DNA of 64,000 nucleotides. It comes from Janibacter melonis. Lineage in GTDB: Bacteria > Actinomycetota > Actinomycetes > Actinomycetales > Dermatophilaceae. A program made the translations under genes and the position numbers. The notes beneath the pieces were generated by a model. That model was not told where the DNA came from. It saw only the letters and a program-made list of their open reading frames with translations, and ran no database searches. Below are positions 44,796 to 53,517 of this stretch, piece by piece. Each line of letters starts with the position of its first letter. The stretch's first letter is position 1. The DNA lies in contig NZ_JAJBZM010000001.1 of NCBI RefSeq assembly GCF_020567375.1, positions 1,037,935 to 1,101,934 on the forward strand, given 5' to 3'.

Positions 44796-46064
44796 GTGAG
44801 TGCCTCGTCCCGCTTCTTCGTCGCCCGGCTGGCGAGCCTCAACGTCTTCGACCCGCTCGGCGACCAGGTGGGCCGGGTGCGCGACGTCGTCGTCACCTTC
44901 AGCTCCGGTCGCCGCCCGCGCGTCATCGGCCTCGTCGTCGAGGTCCCCGGTGCCCGCCGCGTCTTCGTCCCGATGACCCGGGTCACCTCCGTCGAGGGCG
45001 GGCAGGTCATCACGACCGGGCTGGTCAACATGCGCCGCTTCGAGCAGCGCGCCAACGAGACCCTCGTGCTCGCCGAGCTCCTCGAGCGCACCGTGAGCGT
45101 GCGCACCGACGACGGCCCGGTCGAGGCGACGGTCGAGGACATCGGCGTCGAGCAGGCGAGCAACCGCGACTGGATGGTCACCCGCGTCTTCGTGCGCGCC
45201 GGCCGACGCAGCACGCGGGGGCTGCTCACCCGACGCCGCGGCGAGACCTTCACCGTCCCCTTCGAGGACGTCACCGGGCTGCACACGAGCGACGCCGACC
45301 AGTCGGCCGCGAAGTTCCTCGAGCAGTTCGAGGACTCCAAGCCCGCCGACCTCGCCGAGGTCGTCACCGACCTCACCCCGAAGCGGCGCGCCGAGGTCGT
45401 CGCCGCCCTCGACGACGAGCGCCTCGCCGACGTGCTCCAGGAGCTCGACGAGGAGGAGCAGTCCGAGATCATCGGCACCCTCAAGCAGTCGCGTGCCGCC
45501 GACGTCCTCGAGGCGATGGACCCCGACGACGCCGCCGACCTGCTCTCCGCCCTCGCGCCCGAGCGCGCCGAGGGGCTGCTGCAGCTCATGCGGCCCGACG
45601 ACGCCGCCCCCCTGCGCCGGCTGCTCACCTACGAGGAGAACACCGCGGGCGGTCTCATGACGACCGAGCCGGTCGTCCTCGGCCCCGACGACTCCGTCGC
45701 CGAGGCGCTGGCCGTCGTGCGCCGCGAGGAGATCGCCGCCGGCCTGGCCGCGACCGCCTACGTCTGCCGCCCGCCGCACGAGACGCCGACCGGCAAGTAC
45801 CTCGGCATGCTCCACATCCAGCGCCTGCTGCGCGAGCCCCCGCACGCCTCGGTCGGGTCCTTCCTCGACACCGGAGTCGACCCGCTGCGCGCCGACGCGC
45901 CGCTCGGCCAGGTGACGCGCACCCTCGCGACGTACAACCTCATCTCGGTGCCCGTCGTCGACGACCAGCAGCGTCTCATCGGCGTCATCACCGTCGACGA
46001 CGTGCTCGACCACATCCTCCCCGAGGACTGGCGCGACGAGCGGCACGAGGTGACCGATGGCTGA
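44796..46064 (+). CDS. PRC-barrel / MgtE-N / CBS-domain protein without transporter domain
   Basis: 422 residues from GTG 44796 (GTG 44787 possible). A PRC-barrel-like N-terminal part (LGDQVGRVRDVVVTF) is followed by the MgtE intracellular superhelix (repeats such as DLAEVVTDLTPKRRAEVVAALDDE) and two CBS domains (MTTEPVVLGPDDSVAEAL; LISVPVVDDQQRLIG). The membrane channel domain of MgtE is missing, so it is a soluble Mg2+ or nucleotide sensor rather than a channel. The stop overlaps the DUF1003 gene by 8 bp. The same order (Rv1232c-Rv1231c) is found in mycobacteria as I recall. Confidence 0.85.
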   Translation: MSASSRFFVARLASLNVFDPLGDQVGRVRDVVVTFSSGRRPRVIGLVVEVPGARRVFVPMTRVTSVEGGQVITTGLVNMRRFEQRANETLVLAELLERTVSVRTDDGPVEATVEDIGVEQASNRDWMVTRVFVRAGRRSTRGLLTRRRGETFTVPFEDVTGLHTSDADQSAAKFLEQFEDSKPADLAEVVTDLTPKRRAEVVAALDDERLADVLQELDEEEQSEIIGTLKQSRAADVLEAMDPDDAADLLSALAPERAEGLLQLMRPDDAAPLRRLLTYEENTAGGLMTTEPVVLGPDDSVAEALAVVRREEIAAGLAATAYVCRPPHETPTGKYLGMLHIQRLLREPPHASVGSFLDTGVDPLRADAPLGQVTRTLATYNLISVPVVDDQQRLIGVITVDDVLDHILPEDWRDERHEVTDG

Positions 46065-46632
46065 GCGCGACGGCAAGCCCCGTCAGCGGCGTCCCGACGC
46101 CCGCTCCGACGTGCGCGTCGACCAGCCGCGCGAGCTGAGCCGGCGCACCCTGCGGCGCCCCTCGAACCTCAGCACCGAGTCCTTCGGCGTGCTCTCGGAG
46201 AAGTTCGCCCGCTTCATGGGCACCCCGACCTTCCTGCTGTGGATGTCGGTCTTCGTCGTCGCCTGGCTCGCGTGGAACACCTTCGTGCCCGAGGCGGCGC
46301 AGTTCGACCCGCGCTCGCTCAACTACACGCTGCTCACGCTCATCCTCTCGCTGCAGGCCAGCTATGCCGCGCCGCTCATCCTCCTCGCGCAGAACAGGCA
46401 GGACGACCGCGACCGCGTCGCGCTCGAGCAGGACCGCGTGCAGGCCGAGCGGGCGCTCGCCGACACCGAGTACCTCACCCGCGAGGTCGCGGCCCTGCGG
46501 ATCGCGCTGCGCGACGCCGCGACGCGAGACTTCGTGCGCAGCGAGCTGCGCTCGCTGCTCGAGGAGATGGAGGAGAAGGGTCTCGAGGTGCGTCTGCGCG
46601 AGCAGGCGGAGGGCCCCGCCCCGAAGGGGTGA
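46057..46632 (+). CDS. DUF1003 membrane protein
   Basis: 191 residues, overlapping the previous gene. A charged N-terminus, two membrane segments (PTFLLWMSVFVVAWLAWN and LNYTLLTLILSLQASYAAPLIL split by a short loop), the family tail QNRQDDRDRVALEQDR and a helical acidic C-terminus. DUF1003 proteins accompany MgtE/CBS proteins in actinobacteria, suggesting a partner role, possibly supplying the membrane part for the sensor upstream. This is inference from fixed gene order. Confidence 0.85.
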   Translation: MAERDGKPRQRRPDARSDVRVDQPRELSRRTLRRPSNLSTESFGVLSEKFARFMGTPTFLLWMSVFVVAWLAWNTFVPEAAQFDPRSLNYTLLTLILSLQASYAAPLILLAQNRQDDRDRVALEQDRVQAERALADTEYLTREVAALRIALRDAATRDFVRSELRSLLEEMEEKGLEVRLREQAEGPAPKG

Positions 46633-46692
46633 GCTCGCTCCCCCTTCGCCCCGGACGCCGGAGGCGATGACAGCGGTGTCGCCGACGGCGCC

Positions 46693-46698
46693 TAGCAT
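46693..46698 (+). promoter_or_regulatory. -10 box for a leaderless mrp transcript
   Basis: TAGCAT followed by GGAGCA and then ATG 46705: 6-nt spacing, so the transcript probably begins at the start codon. Confidence 0.5.
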
Positions 46699-46704
46699 GG
46701 AGCA

Positions 46705-47850
46705 ATGCCCTCGACCCACCCCACGATCACCGACGAGATGCTCCGCGAGGCGTTGAGCACCGTCATCGACCCCGAGATCCGCAAGCCGGTCACCGAGCTC
46801 GGCATGGTCGAGTCCGCCGAGGTCGACGCCTCCGGGCACGTCGCCGTGACGATCCTGCTCACCGTCTCCGGGTGCCCGATGAAGGACACCCTGACGACCG
46901 ACACCGAGCGCGCCCTGCGCGGTGTCGAGGGCGTCACCGACGTCACCGTCACGCTCGGCGTCATGTCCGACGAGCAGCGCGCCGAGCTGCGCCAGATGCT
47001 GCGCGGCGGCACGGCCGAGCGCGAGATCCCCTTCGCCAAGGCCGGCTCGCTCACCCGCGTGTACGCCATCGCCTCGGGCAAGGGCGGCGTCGGCAAGTCC
47101 TCGATCACCGCCAACCTCGCGGCCTCGCTCGCGCAGCAGGGCCTCAAGGTCGGGGTCGTCGACGCCGACATCTACGGCTTCTCGATCCCGCGCATGCTCG
47201 GCGTGACCCACCAGCCGACGCAGGTCGACGACATGATCCTGCCGCCCGTCGCGCACGACGTGAAGGTCATCTCGATCGGGATGTTCGTCCCCGGCAACCA
47301 GCCCGTCGTGTGGCGCGGCCCGATGCTCCACCGCGCGCTGCAGCAGTTCCTCGCCGACGTCTTCTGGGGCGACCTCGACGTCCTGCTCCTCGACCTGCCG
47401 CCCGGCACCGGCGACATCGCGATCTCCATCGCCCAGCTCATCCCGAGCAGCGAGATCCTCGTCGTCACCACCCCGCAGCAGGCGGCCGCCGAGGTCGCCG
47501 AGCGGGCCGGCTCGATCGCGATGCAGACCCACCAGCGCATCGTCGGCGTCGTCGAGAACATGTCGTGGCTCGAGCTGCCCGACGGCTCCCGCCAGGAGAT
47601 CTTCGGCTCCGGTGGCGGCCAGTCCGTCGCCGACAGCCTCACCCGCACCGTCGGCGCCCCCGTGCCGCTGCTCGGGCAGATCCCCCTCGACGTCACCCTG
47701 CGCGAGGGCTCCGACGGCGGAACCCCCGTCGTCCTCGGCCACCCGGAGAGCGCGGCCGCGGTCGCGATCCGTGGCGTGGCGAAGGGGCTGGCCTCCCGCT
47801 CCCGCGGCCTCGCCGGCCGCTCGCTCGGGCTGAGCCCCACCGGGCGCTGA
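46705..47850 (+). CDS. mrp: Mrp/NBP35-type P-loop ATPase for Fe-S cluster carriage
   Basis: 381 residues. The N-terminal MIP18-like domain (LREALSTVIDPEIRKPVTELG) is fused to a ParA/MinD ATPase with Walker A SGKGGVGKSSIT, DADIYGFSIPRML, LDLPPGTGDI and VVTTPQQAA. The CxxC motif of eukaryotic NBP35 is not obvious; the cysteine SGCPMKD in the MIP18 part is kept. ApbC/Mrp proteins bind and hand over 4Fe-4S clusters. A strong hairpin follows. Confidence 0.92.
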   Translation: MPSTHPTITDEMLREALSTVIDPEIRKPVTELGMVESAEVDASGHVAVTILLTVSGCPMKDTLTTDTERALRGVEGVTDVTVTLGVMSDEQRAELRQMLRGGTAEREIPFAKAGSLTRVYAIASGKGGVGKSSITANLAASLAQQGLKVGVVDADIYGFSIPRMLGVTHQPTQVDDMILPPVAHDVKVISIGMFVPGNQPVVWRGPMLHRALQQFLADVFWGDLDVLLLDLPPGTGDIAISIAQLIPSSEILVVTTPQQAAAEVAERAGSIAMQTHQRIVGVVENMSWLELPDGSRQEIFGSGGGQSVADSLTRTVGAPVPLLGQIPLDVTLREGSDGGTPVVLGHPESAAAVAIRGVAKGLASRSRGLAGRSLGLSPTGR

Positions 47851-47887
47851 CCCGCGCAGGGTCACCCACCGAGGTCACCCACGACGA

Positions 47888-47918
47888 GGGCCCCCGCCGC
47901 GCATGCGGTCGGGGGCCC
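47888..47918. terminator. Hairpin between mrp and tatB (convergent)
   Basis: Perfect stem GGGCCCCCG (47888-47896) / CGGGGGCCC (47910-47918), extended outward as GACGA/TTCGTC. Serves both convergent genes. Confidence 0.8.
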
Positions 47919-47965
47919 TTCGTCATGACCGGGCGGGTCGGACCCAGGGTGGCAGGCGAGCTGCG

Positions 47966-48376
47966 TCAGGTCGCCTCGAGGTCGTAGGGCGTGCCCTCGA
48001 GGGGCTCCGGCGCGGCGTCGTCGTGGCGCACGTCCTCGTCGCGGTCACGACGCCGACGGGACAGCCCGTCGATGTCCGCGCGGGTGGAGGTGCCGATCTC
48101 GCGCACGTCGCGCACCGAGTCCTCGATCGGCTCGAGGAGCGCCTCGCGCACGATCCGCCGCGGGTCGTACTGGCGCGGGTCGTACTGACGCCAGTCGATG
48201 TCCTCGTACTCCGGGCCGAGCTGGTCCTGGAGCTGGCCCCGCGCGTCGTTGGCCATCCGGCGGGCGCCGACGACGAAGCGTGCCAGCTTTTGCGCGTACT
48301 CGGGCAGGCGGTCGGGTCCGAGGATCACCACCGCGAGCACGATGAGGATGATGAACTCCCAGCCGTTCATCGGCAT
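47966..48376 (-). CDS. tatB: Sec-independent protein translocase subunit TatB
   Basis: 136 residues from ATG 48376 (GGAGG eight bases before); ATG 48370 is less favoured. One N-terminal membrane segment EFIILIVLAVVILGPDRLP with the GP hinge typical of TatB, then an amphipathic helix (YAQKLARFVVGARRMANDARG) and a charged tail with a QYDPRQYDPRR repeat. The tail lacks conserved motifs, as usual. Follows htrA with a 3-bp gap, so they are cotranscribed. Confidence 0.9.
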   Translation of the reverse strand: MPMNGWEFIILIVLAVVILGPDRLPEYAQKLARFVVGARRMANDARGQLQDQLGPEYEDIDWRQYDPRQYDPRRIVREALLEPIEDSVRDVREIGTSTRADIDGLSRRRRDRDEDVRHDDAAPEPLEGTPYDLEAT

Positions 48377-48379
48377 GGC

Positions 48380-49939
48380 TCAGTCCTCCTCCGCGGCCTC
48401 GAGCGTCATGGTCAGCTGACGCTCCCTGCCGTCGCGCTGGACCGTCAGCTGCACCGTATCGCCCACGGCCTTGGCCCGGATGCGCACCACCAGCTGGTCG
48501 TTGTCGCTGACCCGTCGGCCGTCGATCTTCGTGATGACGTCGCCCGCCTCGACACCGGCCTTGTCGGCCGGCCCGTCGGGCACGACCGGCTCGGTGCCCT
48601 GGACGGCGTCGGGCAGCACGCGGGCGCCCTCGCCGGAGTACTGCGTGTCGAGGTGCACCCCGATGACGGGGTGCACGGCCTCACCGGTGCTGATGAGCTG
48701 GTCGACGGTGCGACGCACCTGGGTGCTCGGGATCGAGAAGCCGACGCCGATCGAGCCCGACGCCGAGTCGCGGGCACCCCCGGGGATCTGCGCGATGGCC
48801 GAGTTGACGCCGACGACCTCGCCACGGGCGTTGAGCAGCGGCCCGCCGGAGTTGCCGGGGTTGATCGCGGCGTCGGTCTGGATCGCGCTGATGTAGGACT
48901 GGTCGCCCTGCTCGCCCGCGGCGACGGGTCGCTCGAGCGCGCTGACGATGCCCGCGGTGACCGTGCTGTCGAGGCCGAGCGGCGAGCCGACGGCGACGAC
49001 CTGGTCGCCGACGACGACGTCGTCGGAGTTGCCGACGGGCAGCGGCTTCAGGCCCTTGGGATCGACCTCGAGGACGGCGAGGTCGTAGCTGACGTCCCGG
49101 CCGACGAGCTCGGCGTCGCGCCGGGTGCCGTCGGCGAGCTCGACGACGATGGTGCCGTCGTCACCGGCGGCCGAGACGACGTGGTTGTTCGTCACGACGT
49201 GGCCCTTGCCGTCGTAGACCCAGCCCGAGCCCGTGCCCCCGCGGCCGGAGCTGCCGACGCGGATCGTCAGCACGCTCGGCACCGCGCGACCCGCGATGGC
49301 CGCGACCGAGCCCTCCGGGCGCTCGACGGGCGGGCCGTCGAGGGTGACGACGCCCGTCCCTGCCTGCTGGTCGGCCGCGAGGCCGCCGATGGCGCCACCG
49401 GCCGTGCCGGCGAGCAGCGCGGTCGCGGCGACCGCGGTCGCGGCACCGAGGAAGGAGACCTTGCGCCGTTCGCGCCGCGGCGCCGCGGCCACCGGGGCCG
49501 GGCCGGGCTGCGGGGCGCCTGCGGTCCACGTCGGGTAGCCCTGCTGCTGGGGCTGCCCGTAGCCGTGGCCCGCGGTTGCGGCGTAGGGGTCGTGCTGGGG
49601 CTGACCCGCGGAGGGGTCGTGCGGCGCCTGCGGCGCGGCGTACGGGTCGCCCTGGGGGTCGTGCTGTGAGGCGTAGGGGTCATGCGCGGGCTGGTCGCCC
49701 GGCTGCGCCCCGGACCACCCGGGGGCGAAGGGGTTGTCCGTCGCGGGAGCGGCCTGCGCGGTCTGCGGCGCGCTCTCGTGCTGCTCGGAGCGCAGGTCGT
49801 GCTGCTCGGGGGGCAGCGCGTCCTGCTGCGGCGACGTCGGCTGCTGGGGCGGCAACGCCTGGGTATCCTCCGCCGCGGGCAGCGGCTGGGTGCCGTCGGC
49901 CCGCTCAGGGGTCTCCGGGTGGTCGCTGCTCTGCGTCAT
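48380..49939 (-). CDS. htrA: HtrA/DegP-type serine protease with PDZ domain
   Basis: 519 residues from ATG 49939. An about 170-residue cytoplasmic Pro/Gln-rich region with DPYAxQHDP-like repeats precedes one membrane segment (ATALLAGTAGGAIGG). The extracytoplasmic protease shows His in VTNNHVVSA, Asp in YDLAVLEV and Ser in NPGNSGGPLLN; a PDZ domain follows (GDVITKIDGRRVSD). It degrades or refolds damaged envelope proteins. Located between sigE and tatB as in mycobacteria, where SigE controls it. Confidence 0.92.
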   Translation of the reverse strand: MTQSSDHPETPERADGTQPLPAAEDTQALPPQQPTSPQQDALPPEQHDLRSEQHESAPQTAQAAPATDNPFAPGWSGAQPGDQPAHDPYASQHDPQGDPYAAPQAPHDPSAGQPQHDPYAATAGHGYGQPQQQGYPTWTAGAPQPGPAPVAAAPRRERRKVSFLGAATAVAATALLAGTAGGAIGGLAADQQAGTGVVTLDGPPVERPEGSVAAIAGRAVPSVLTIRVGSSGRGGTGSGWVYDGKGHVVTNNHVVSAAGDDGTIVVELADGTRRDAELVGRDVSYDLAVLEVDPKGLKPLPVGNSDDVVVGDQVVAVGSPLGLDSTVTAGIVSALERPVAAGEQGDQSYISAIQTDAAINPGNSGGPLLNARGEVVGVNSAIAQIPGGARDSASGSIGVGFSIPSTQVRRTVDQLISTGEAVHPVIGVHLDTQYSGEGARVLPDAVQGTEPVVPDGPADKAGVEAGDVITKIDGRRVSDNDQLVVRIRAKAVGDTVQLTVQRDGRERQLTMTLEAAEED

Positions 49940-49973
49940 GTCGTCGATTCTGCCTTGCCGGGACGGGCAGCCG

Positions 49974-50594
49974 TCACTGCACGGGGGCGGCGACCGGGAA
50001 GCCGGACACCGTGGGCCGACCGCGGCGTCCGCCACCGGTGCGGCGCGGGGCGCTCGGGCGCTCGGCGGGCTGGCGGTGGGCGAGCGACTCGCGCAGGCGG
50101 GCCCGGCCGCGGTGGATCCGCGAGCGCACCGTGCCGAGCTTGACCCCGAGGACGTCCGCGACCTCCTCGTAGGTCAGCCCCTCGAGGTCGCACAGCACGA
50201 CGGCGGCGCGGAACTGCGGGGGCAGCGCGTCGAGAGCGGCCTGGATGTCGGCGTCGAGGTGGGTGCGCTCGTAGACCTCGTAGGGGTCGGGGCTCGTCGT
50301 GCGCAGCCGGGCCGCGAGGCCCTCGCCGATCGCGTCGAAGCGCAGCCGCTGCGAGCGGCGCGCGCGGTCGAGGAAGAGGTTGGTCGTGATGCGGTGCAGC
50401 CAGCCCTCGAAGGTGCCGGGGCTGTAGGAGTCCAGCGAGCGGAAGACGCGCACGAAGACGTCGTGGGTGAGGTCCTCGGCGTCGTGGTGGTCGCCGGTGA
50501 GGCGGTAGGCCAGCCGGTAGACCTGCGGGCCGTGCTGCTCGACGACCTCGTGCCACGTGGGCGGGGTCCAGTCGAGCGACTCCTGGGTGCTCAC
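49974..50594 (-). CDS. sigE: ECF sigma factor SigE
   Basis: 206 residues from GTG 50594 with AGGAGGCGAC before it. Region 2: [25 protein letters not shown] split over conserved [10 protein letters not shown] and [16 protein letters not shown]; region 4: [17 protein letters not shown] and [23 protein letters not shown]. It directs the envelope-stress response that includes htrA. The basic C-terminal tail ([15 protein letters not shown]) is unusual. No anti-sigma gene separates it from htrA: only 34 bp lie between, unlike the mycobacterial sigE-rseA-htrA order. Confidence 0.88.
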   Translation of the reverse strand: MSTQESLDWTPPTWHEVVEQHGPQVYRLAYRLTGDHHDAEDLTHDVFVRVFRSLDSYSPGTFEGWLHRITTNLFLDRARRSQRLRFDAIGEGLAARLRTTSPDPYEVYERTHLDADIQAALDALPPQFRAAVVLCDLEGLTYEEVADVLGVKLGTVRSRIHRGRARLRESLAHRQPAERPSAPRRTGGGRRGRPTVSGFPVAAPVQ

Positions 50595-50764
50595 GTCGCC
50601 TCCTGTGCGTGCTGCGCGCGGCGGCGGGTCCCGCCGACGTCGCATCTGCCGACACGACGATCTTGGGCCACTCACCTGGGGAAAGCCTGAGCGCTGTCCA
50701 GGCCTGCGGCGTGCATGGACGGCGGCCCCGGACCGCCCCGTGGCTGCGACTAGGCTGGCCCGCC

Positions 50765-51397
50765 ATGAGCGGATCGCGCCTGAACAGCTATGTCTACGCC
50801 GAGGACTTCGTCTCCGAGCCCGAGATCGCCGAGACCGCCCGCCGCTCGGGCGAAGAGCTCGGCGCGACCCCGGTCGGCACGGGGGCAGGTGCCGCGCTGC
50901 GCCTGCTCGCCGCCGCGAGCCGGGCCCAGCACGTCGTCGAGATCGGCACGGGCGCGGGCACCTCGGGCCTGTGGCTGCTCGCCGGCATGCCCGAGGACGG
51001 CGTCCTCACGAGCATCGAGCTCGAGCCCGAGCACGCCCGGGCGGCCCGACGGGCCTTCGCCGACGCGGGCATCCCCTCGCAGCGCACCCGCGTCATCGTC
51101 GGCCGCGCCGACGAGGTGCTGCCCCGGATGACGGACGGCGCGTACGACATGGTCCACGTCGACGCCGACACGGGCGCCTACCCCGCCTACGTCGAGCACG
51201 CGATCCGGCTGCTGCGCCCGGGCGGCGTGCTGGCGCTCGACAACATGCTGTGGCACGACCGCGTCGCCGACCCGGCCCAGCGCGACGAGACGACGCGCGT
51301 GCTGCGCGATCTCGGCAAGTCGCTGCGCGACGACGACCGCCTCCTGCCGGCGCTGCTGCCGGTCGGCGACGGCCTGCTCGCGGCCGTCAAGCGCTAG
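50765..51397 (+). CDS. Class I SAM-dependent O-methyltransferase
   Basis: 210 residues from ATG 50765; TAGGCT lies 8 nt before, so possibly near-leaderless. SAM fold motifs: [70 protein letters not shown]. These are of the catechol-O-methyltransferase-like (Rv1220c) group, metal-dependent. Divergent from sigE, an arrangement I recall in mycobacteria. Substrate unknown. Confidence 0.9.
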   Translation: MSGSRLNSYVYAEDFVSEPEIAETARRSGEELGATPVGTGAGAALRLLAAASRAQHVVEIGTGAGTSGLWLLAGMPEDGVLTSIELEPEHARAARRAFADAGIPSQRTRVIVGRADEVLPRMTDGAYDMVHVDADTGAYPAYVEHAIRLLRPGGVLALDNMLWHDRVADPAQRDETTRVLRDLGKSLRDDDRLLPALLPVGDGLLAAVKR

Positions 51398-51401
51398 CGG
51401 G

Positions 51402-51758
51402 TCAGAGGGTGCCGGGGCCGGCGCCGCGGCGGAACTGCGCCGGGCCCTCGGCCACGGCGACGACCTCGAAGGCCTCGATGCTCAGCGGCGCGGACCCGAT
51501 GATCTCGCTGCCCGGCGACTGCGCCGCCCGGCCGGCGAAGTCGGCCTGGAAGTCGTCGCGGGCCTTCTCCTCGCCGAAGACGTAGGTCCCCTCGAACCAC
51601 TCGCCCTCGCGCATCCGCCACGTCTTGAAGGCGAGCCCGTCGAGGAACATGAAGCTCGCCATCGACGTGCCGACGACGTACTCCCGCAGCTCCTGGGCGA
51701 CCTCCGGCGAGGTCTCGGTGAGGGACCAGCGCACGGCGAGCCCGTAGCCAGCGTTCAT
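51402..51758 (-). CDS. Small monooxygenase-like (YdhR-type) protein
   Basis: 118 residues from ATG 51758, with GGGAGGCCTCATCC before it. The order matches dimeric alpha-beta ferredoxin-like monooxygenases of the YdhR kind: strand VRWSLTETSPE, helix EVAQELREYVVGTSMAS, strand GLAFKTWRMREGEWFEGTYVFGEEK split into KTWRMREG and EGTYVFGEEKARDDF, and ending strand FEVVAVAEG. Function unknown. It converges with the O-methyltransferase gene, 4 bp between stops. Confidence 0.6.
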   Translation of the reverse strand: MNAGYGLAVRWSLTETSPEVAQELREYVVGTSMASFMFLDGLAFKTWRMREGEWFEGTYVFGEEKARDDFQADFAGRAAQSPGSEIIGSAPLSIEAFEVVAVAEGPAQFRRGAGPGTL

Positions 51759-51900
51759 GGATGAGGCCTCCCAGCCGTCGGGGTTGTCAGGAGCGTGCAC
51801 CGTAGCCCGCGGCCTGCCGGACCGTCAGCCGGATGTCATCATCCGGGCGCCCCGCGGCGGTGAGGGGCCACCCCTTCGCCTGCGCCCCAGGGGGACGACG

Positions 51901-51932
51901 ACGGCCCCCGACGCGGGTGCGTCGGGGGCCGT
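51901..51932. terminator. Strong hairpin after DUF3117 gene
   Basis: Perfect 14-bp stem, arms 51901-51914 and 51919-51932, loop GGGT. It lies 10 bp beyond the stop of the small gene on the minus strand. Confidence 0.85.
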
Positions 51933-51942
51933 TCGGCGGGTC

Positions 51943-52116
51943 CTACTTCAGGCCCTCGCAGCTGTCGATGGCCTGGCCCAGGGCCTTGACCTCGTCGGGG
52001 GTCATCTCGACGACGAGACGGCCGCCACCTTCGAGGGGCATGCGCAGGACGATCCCCCGTCCTTCCTTCACGACCTCAAGGGGTCCGTCGCCGGTCCGAG
52101 GCTTCATTGCCGCCAT
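51943..52116 (-). CDS. DUF3117 small protein
   Basis: 57 residues from ATG 52116, GAAGGG upstream. MAAMKPRTGDGPLE with GRGIVLRMPLEGGGR and VVEMTPDEVKALG is the signature of this actinobacterial family, a short beta-hairpin protein. Function unknown. In mycobacteria it lies near the DivIVA-domain and LOG genes (Rv1211 as I recall), and so it does here. The frame continues upstream to 52161 but the ribosome site and family length fix the start. Confidence 0.88.
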   Translation of the reverse strand: MAAMKPRTGDGPLEVVKEGRGIVLRMPLEGGGRLVVEMTPDEVKALGQAIDSCEGLK

Positions 52117-52260
52117 GATGCAATCCCTTCTCGTCACCGCCCGACCACCGGGTGGTGGCAACGGCGCCGGTCGCGCCGCCGTACGTTACCCGCCATTATC
52201 CCAGGCGATCCGGATCACTCCTAATCCGACGTGGGCGCGTCGCTCCCCCGTCGCCCGTGC

Positions 52261-53517
52261 TCACGGGGGGGTGACGTGCCACGGGACGTACGGCAGCAGG
52301 CCGCACGACCACGCGAGGATGCCGCCGACGAGGCTGACGGCGACCACCGCGACCCGCAGCCGCCAGTGCCGCACGACCTCGCGGCCGGTCGAGGTGCGCA
52401 TCGCCACCGACGCGACGAGCGCCGCCAGCGGGAAGTCGAGGAGCAGGAAGCGCCACATGCTCGTGATCGGGCGGACCACGGCGAAGAGGTAGAGCGGGTA
52501 GGCCATCGCCCACATGCGCACCTCCAAGGGCATCCACGCGCCGTGCCGCCCGATGACGAGGGCGACGTAGGTCGCGACGAGCGCGACCATGACGAGGACC
52601 GAGATGAGGCCGTGCTCGCCCCACGCCCAGCTGAACCACAGGACGAAGGGGCCCTGGTCGGGGCGCTGCCCCCACGCCGCCTGGACGTCGAAGAAGGCGC
52701 CCGGCAGGCCGGACACGTAGCCGACCGTGAGCGGCCAGGCGACCGCCGAGAGGGCGGTGGCCAGGAGCATGACGACGACCTGCGGGCGGTCGTGGCGAAG
52801 GGGGGCCGTGCCGGCCGCGCGGTCCTCGCGCCACCGCAGCCACAGGTGGACGAGCACGGCGAGACCGAGCGCCGGGGCGACGGCGCGGGTGTAGCCCAGG
52901 ACGAGGGCGACGACCGCGAAGGCGAGGTACTGCCGGCGCATGAGGAGCAGCAGCGCCCCGGCGATGAGGCACGCGGCGAGCGCCTCGGTGTACGGCAGCA
53001 CCATGACGCCGGTCGCCGGGTAGAGGCACCACAGCGCGGCGGCGACGAGGGCGAGCCGCTCGCGGGCGGGCTGCGAGCCGGCGTGGACGGGGAAGGACAG
53101 GACCTTCCACACGAGGACGACCGCGAGCGCCCCGAGGACGAGGTTGAGCAGGACGGCGGCGGTCGTGAAGCCCAGCCCGGTCGTCATGAGCAACCGCACG
53201 AGGAGGGGGAAGACCGGGAAGAAGGCCCACTGGCTGTAGGTGATCTGGCCCGTCGTCGGGTCCGCCGGCAGCGGCACCGGGTAGCCCTCGCGCACGATCC
53301 GCTCGTACCACTCGGCGTCCCACAGCTGGAGCATGTCGGTGAGCGTCGGGTCGAGATGACCGACGCCGGCGGGCGCCTGGTAGTACCGGGCGGCGACCCA
53401 GATGGCGGCGAAGGCGACGAGCCGCGAGACGACGTAGACGGCGAGCAGCGTCCGCACGGGGTGGCGCAGCGCGGTGGTGCTCCACCGCTCACGGGCGGCG
53501 AAGGACAGCCCGCTCAT
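52261..53517 (-). CDS. PIG-V-type mannosyltransferase family membrane protein
   Basis: 418 residues from ATG 53517. About ten hydrophobic segments. The first outer loop has the family acidic motif LQLWDAEWYERIVREGYP, followed by SQWAFFPVFPLLVRLL, the hallmarks of PIG-V/GT-C transferases that use polyprenyl-phosphate mannose. Actinobacteria use such enzymes for lipid-linked or protein O-mannosylation; the acceptor is unknown. Its start overlaps the SRPBCC gene stop by 1 bp. Confidence 0.8.
   Translation of the reverse strand: MSGLSFAARERWSTTALRHPVRTLLAVYVVSRLVAFAAIWVAARYYQAPAGVGHLDPTLTDMLQLWDAEWYERIVREGYPVPLPADPTTGQITYSQWAFFPVFPLLVRLLMTTGLGFTTAAVLLNLVLGALAVVLVWKVLSFPVHAGSQPARERLALVAAALWCLYPATGVMVLPYTEALAACLIAGALLLLMRRQYLAFAVVALVLGYTRAVAPALGLAVLVHLWLRWREDRAAGTAPLRHDRPQVVVMLLATALSAVAWPLTVGYVSGLPGAFFDVQAAWGQRPDQGPFVLWFSWAWGEHGLISVLVMVALVATYVALVIGRHGAWMPLEVRMWAMAYPLYLFAVVRPITSMWRFLLLDFPLAALVASVAMRTSTGREVVRHWRLRVAVVAVSLVGGILAWSCGLLPYVPWHVTPP

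Noticed and set aside
42158-46138. Long plus-strand frame across the lyase and MgtE/CBS genes
   Set aside because: A shadow frame: no motifs, composition typical of antisense of GC-rich genes, and it crosses two divergent real operons.
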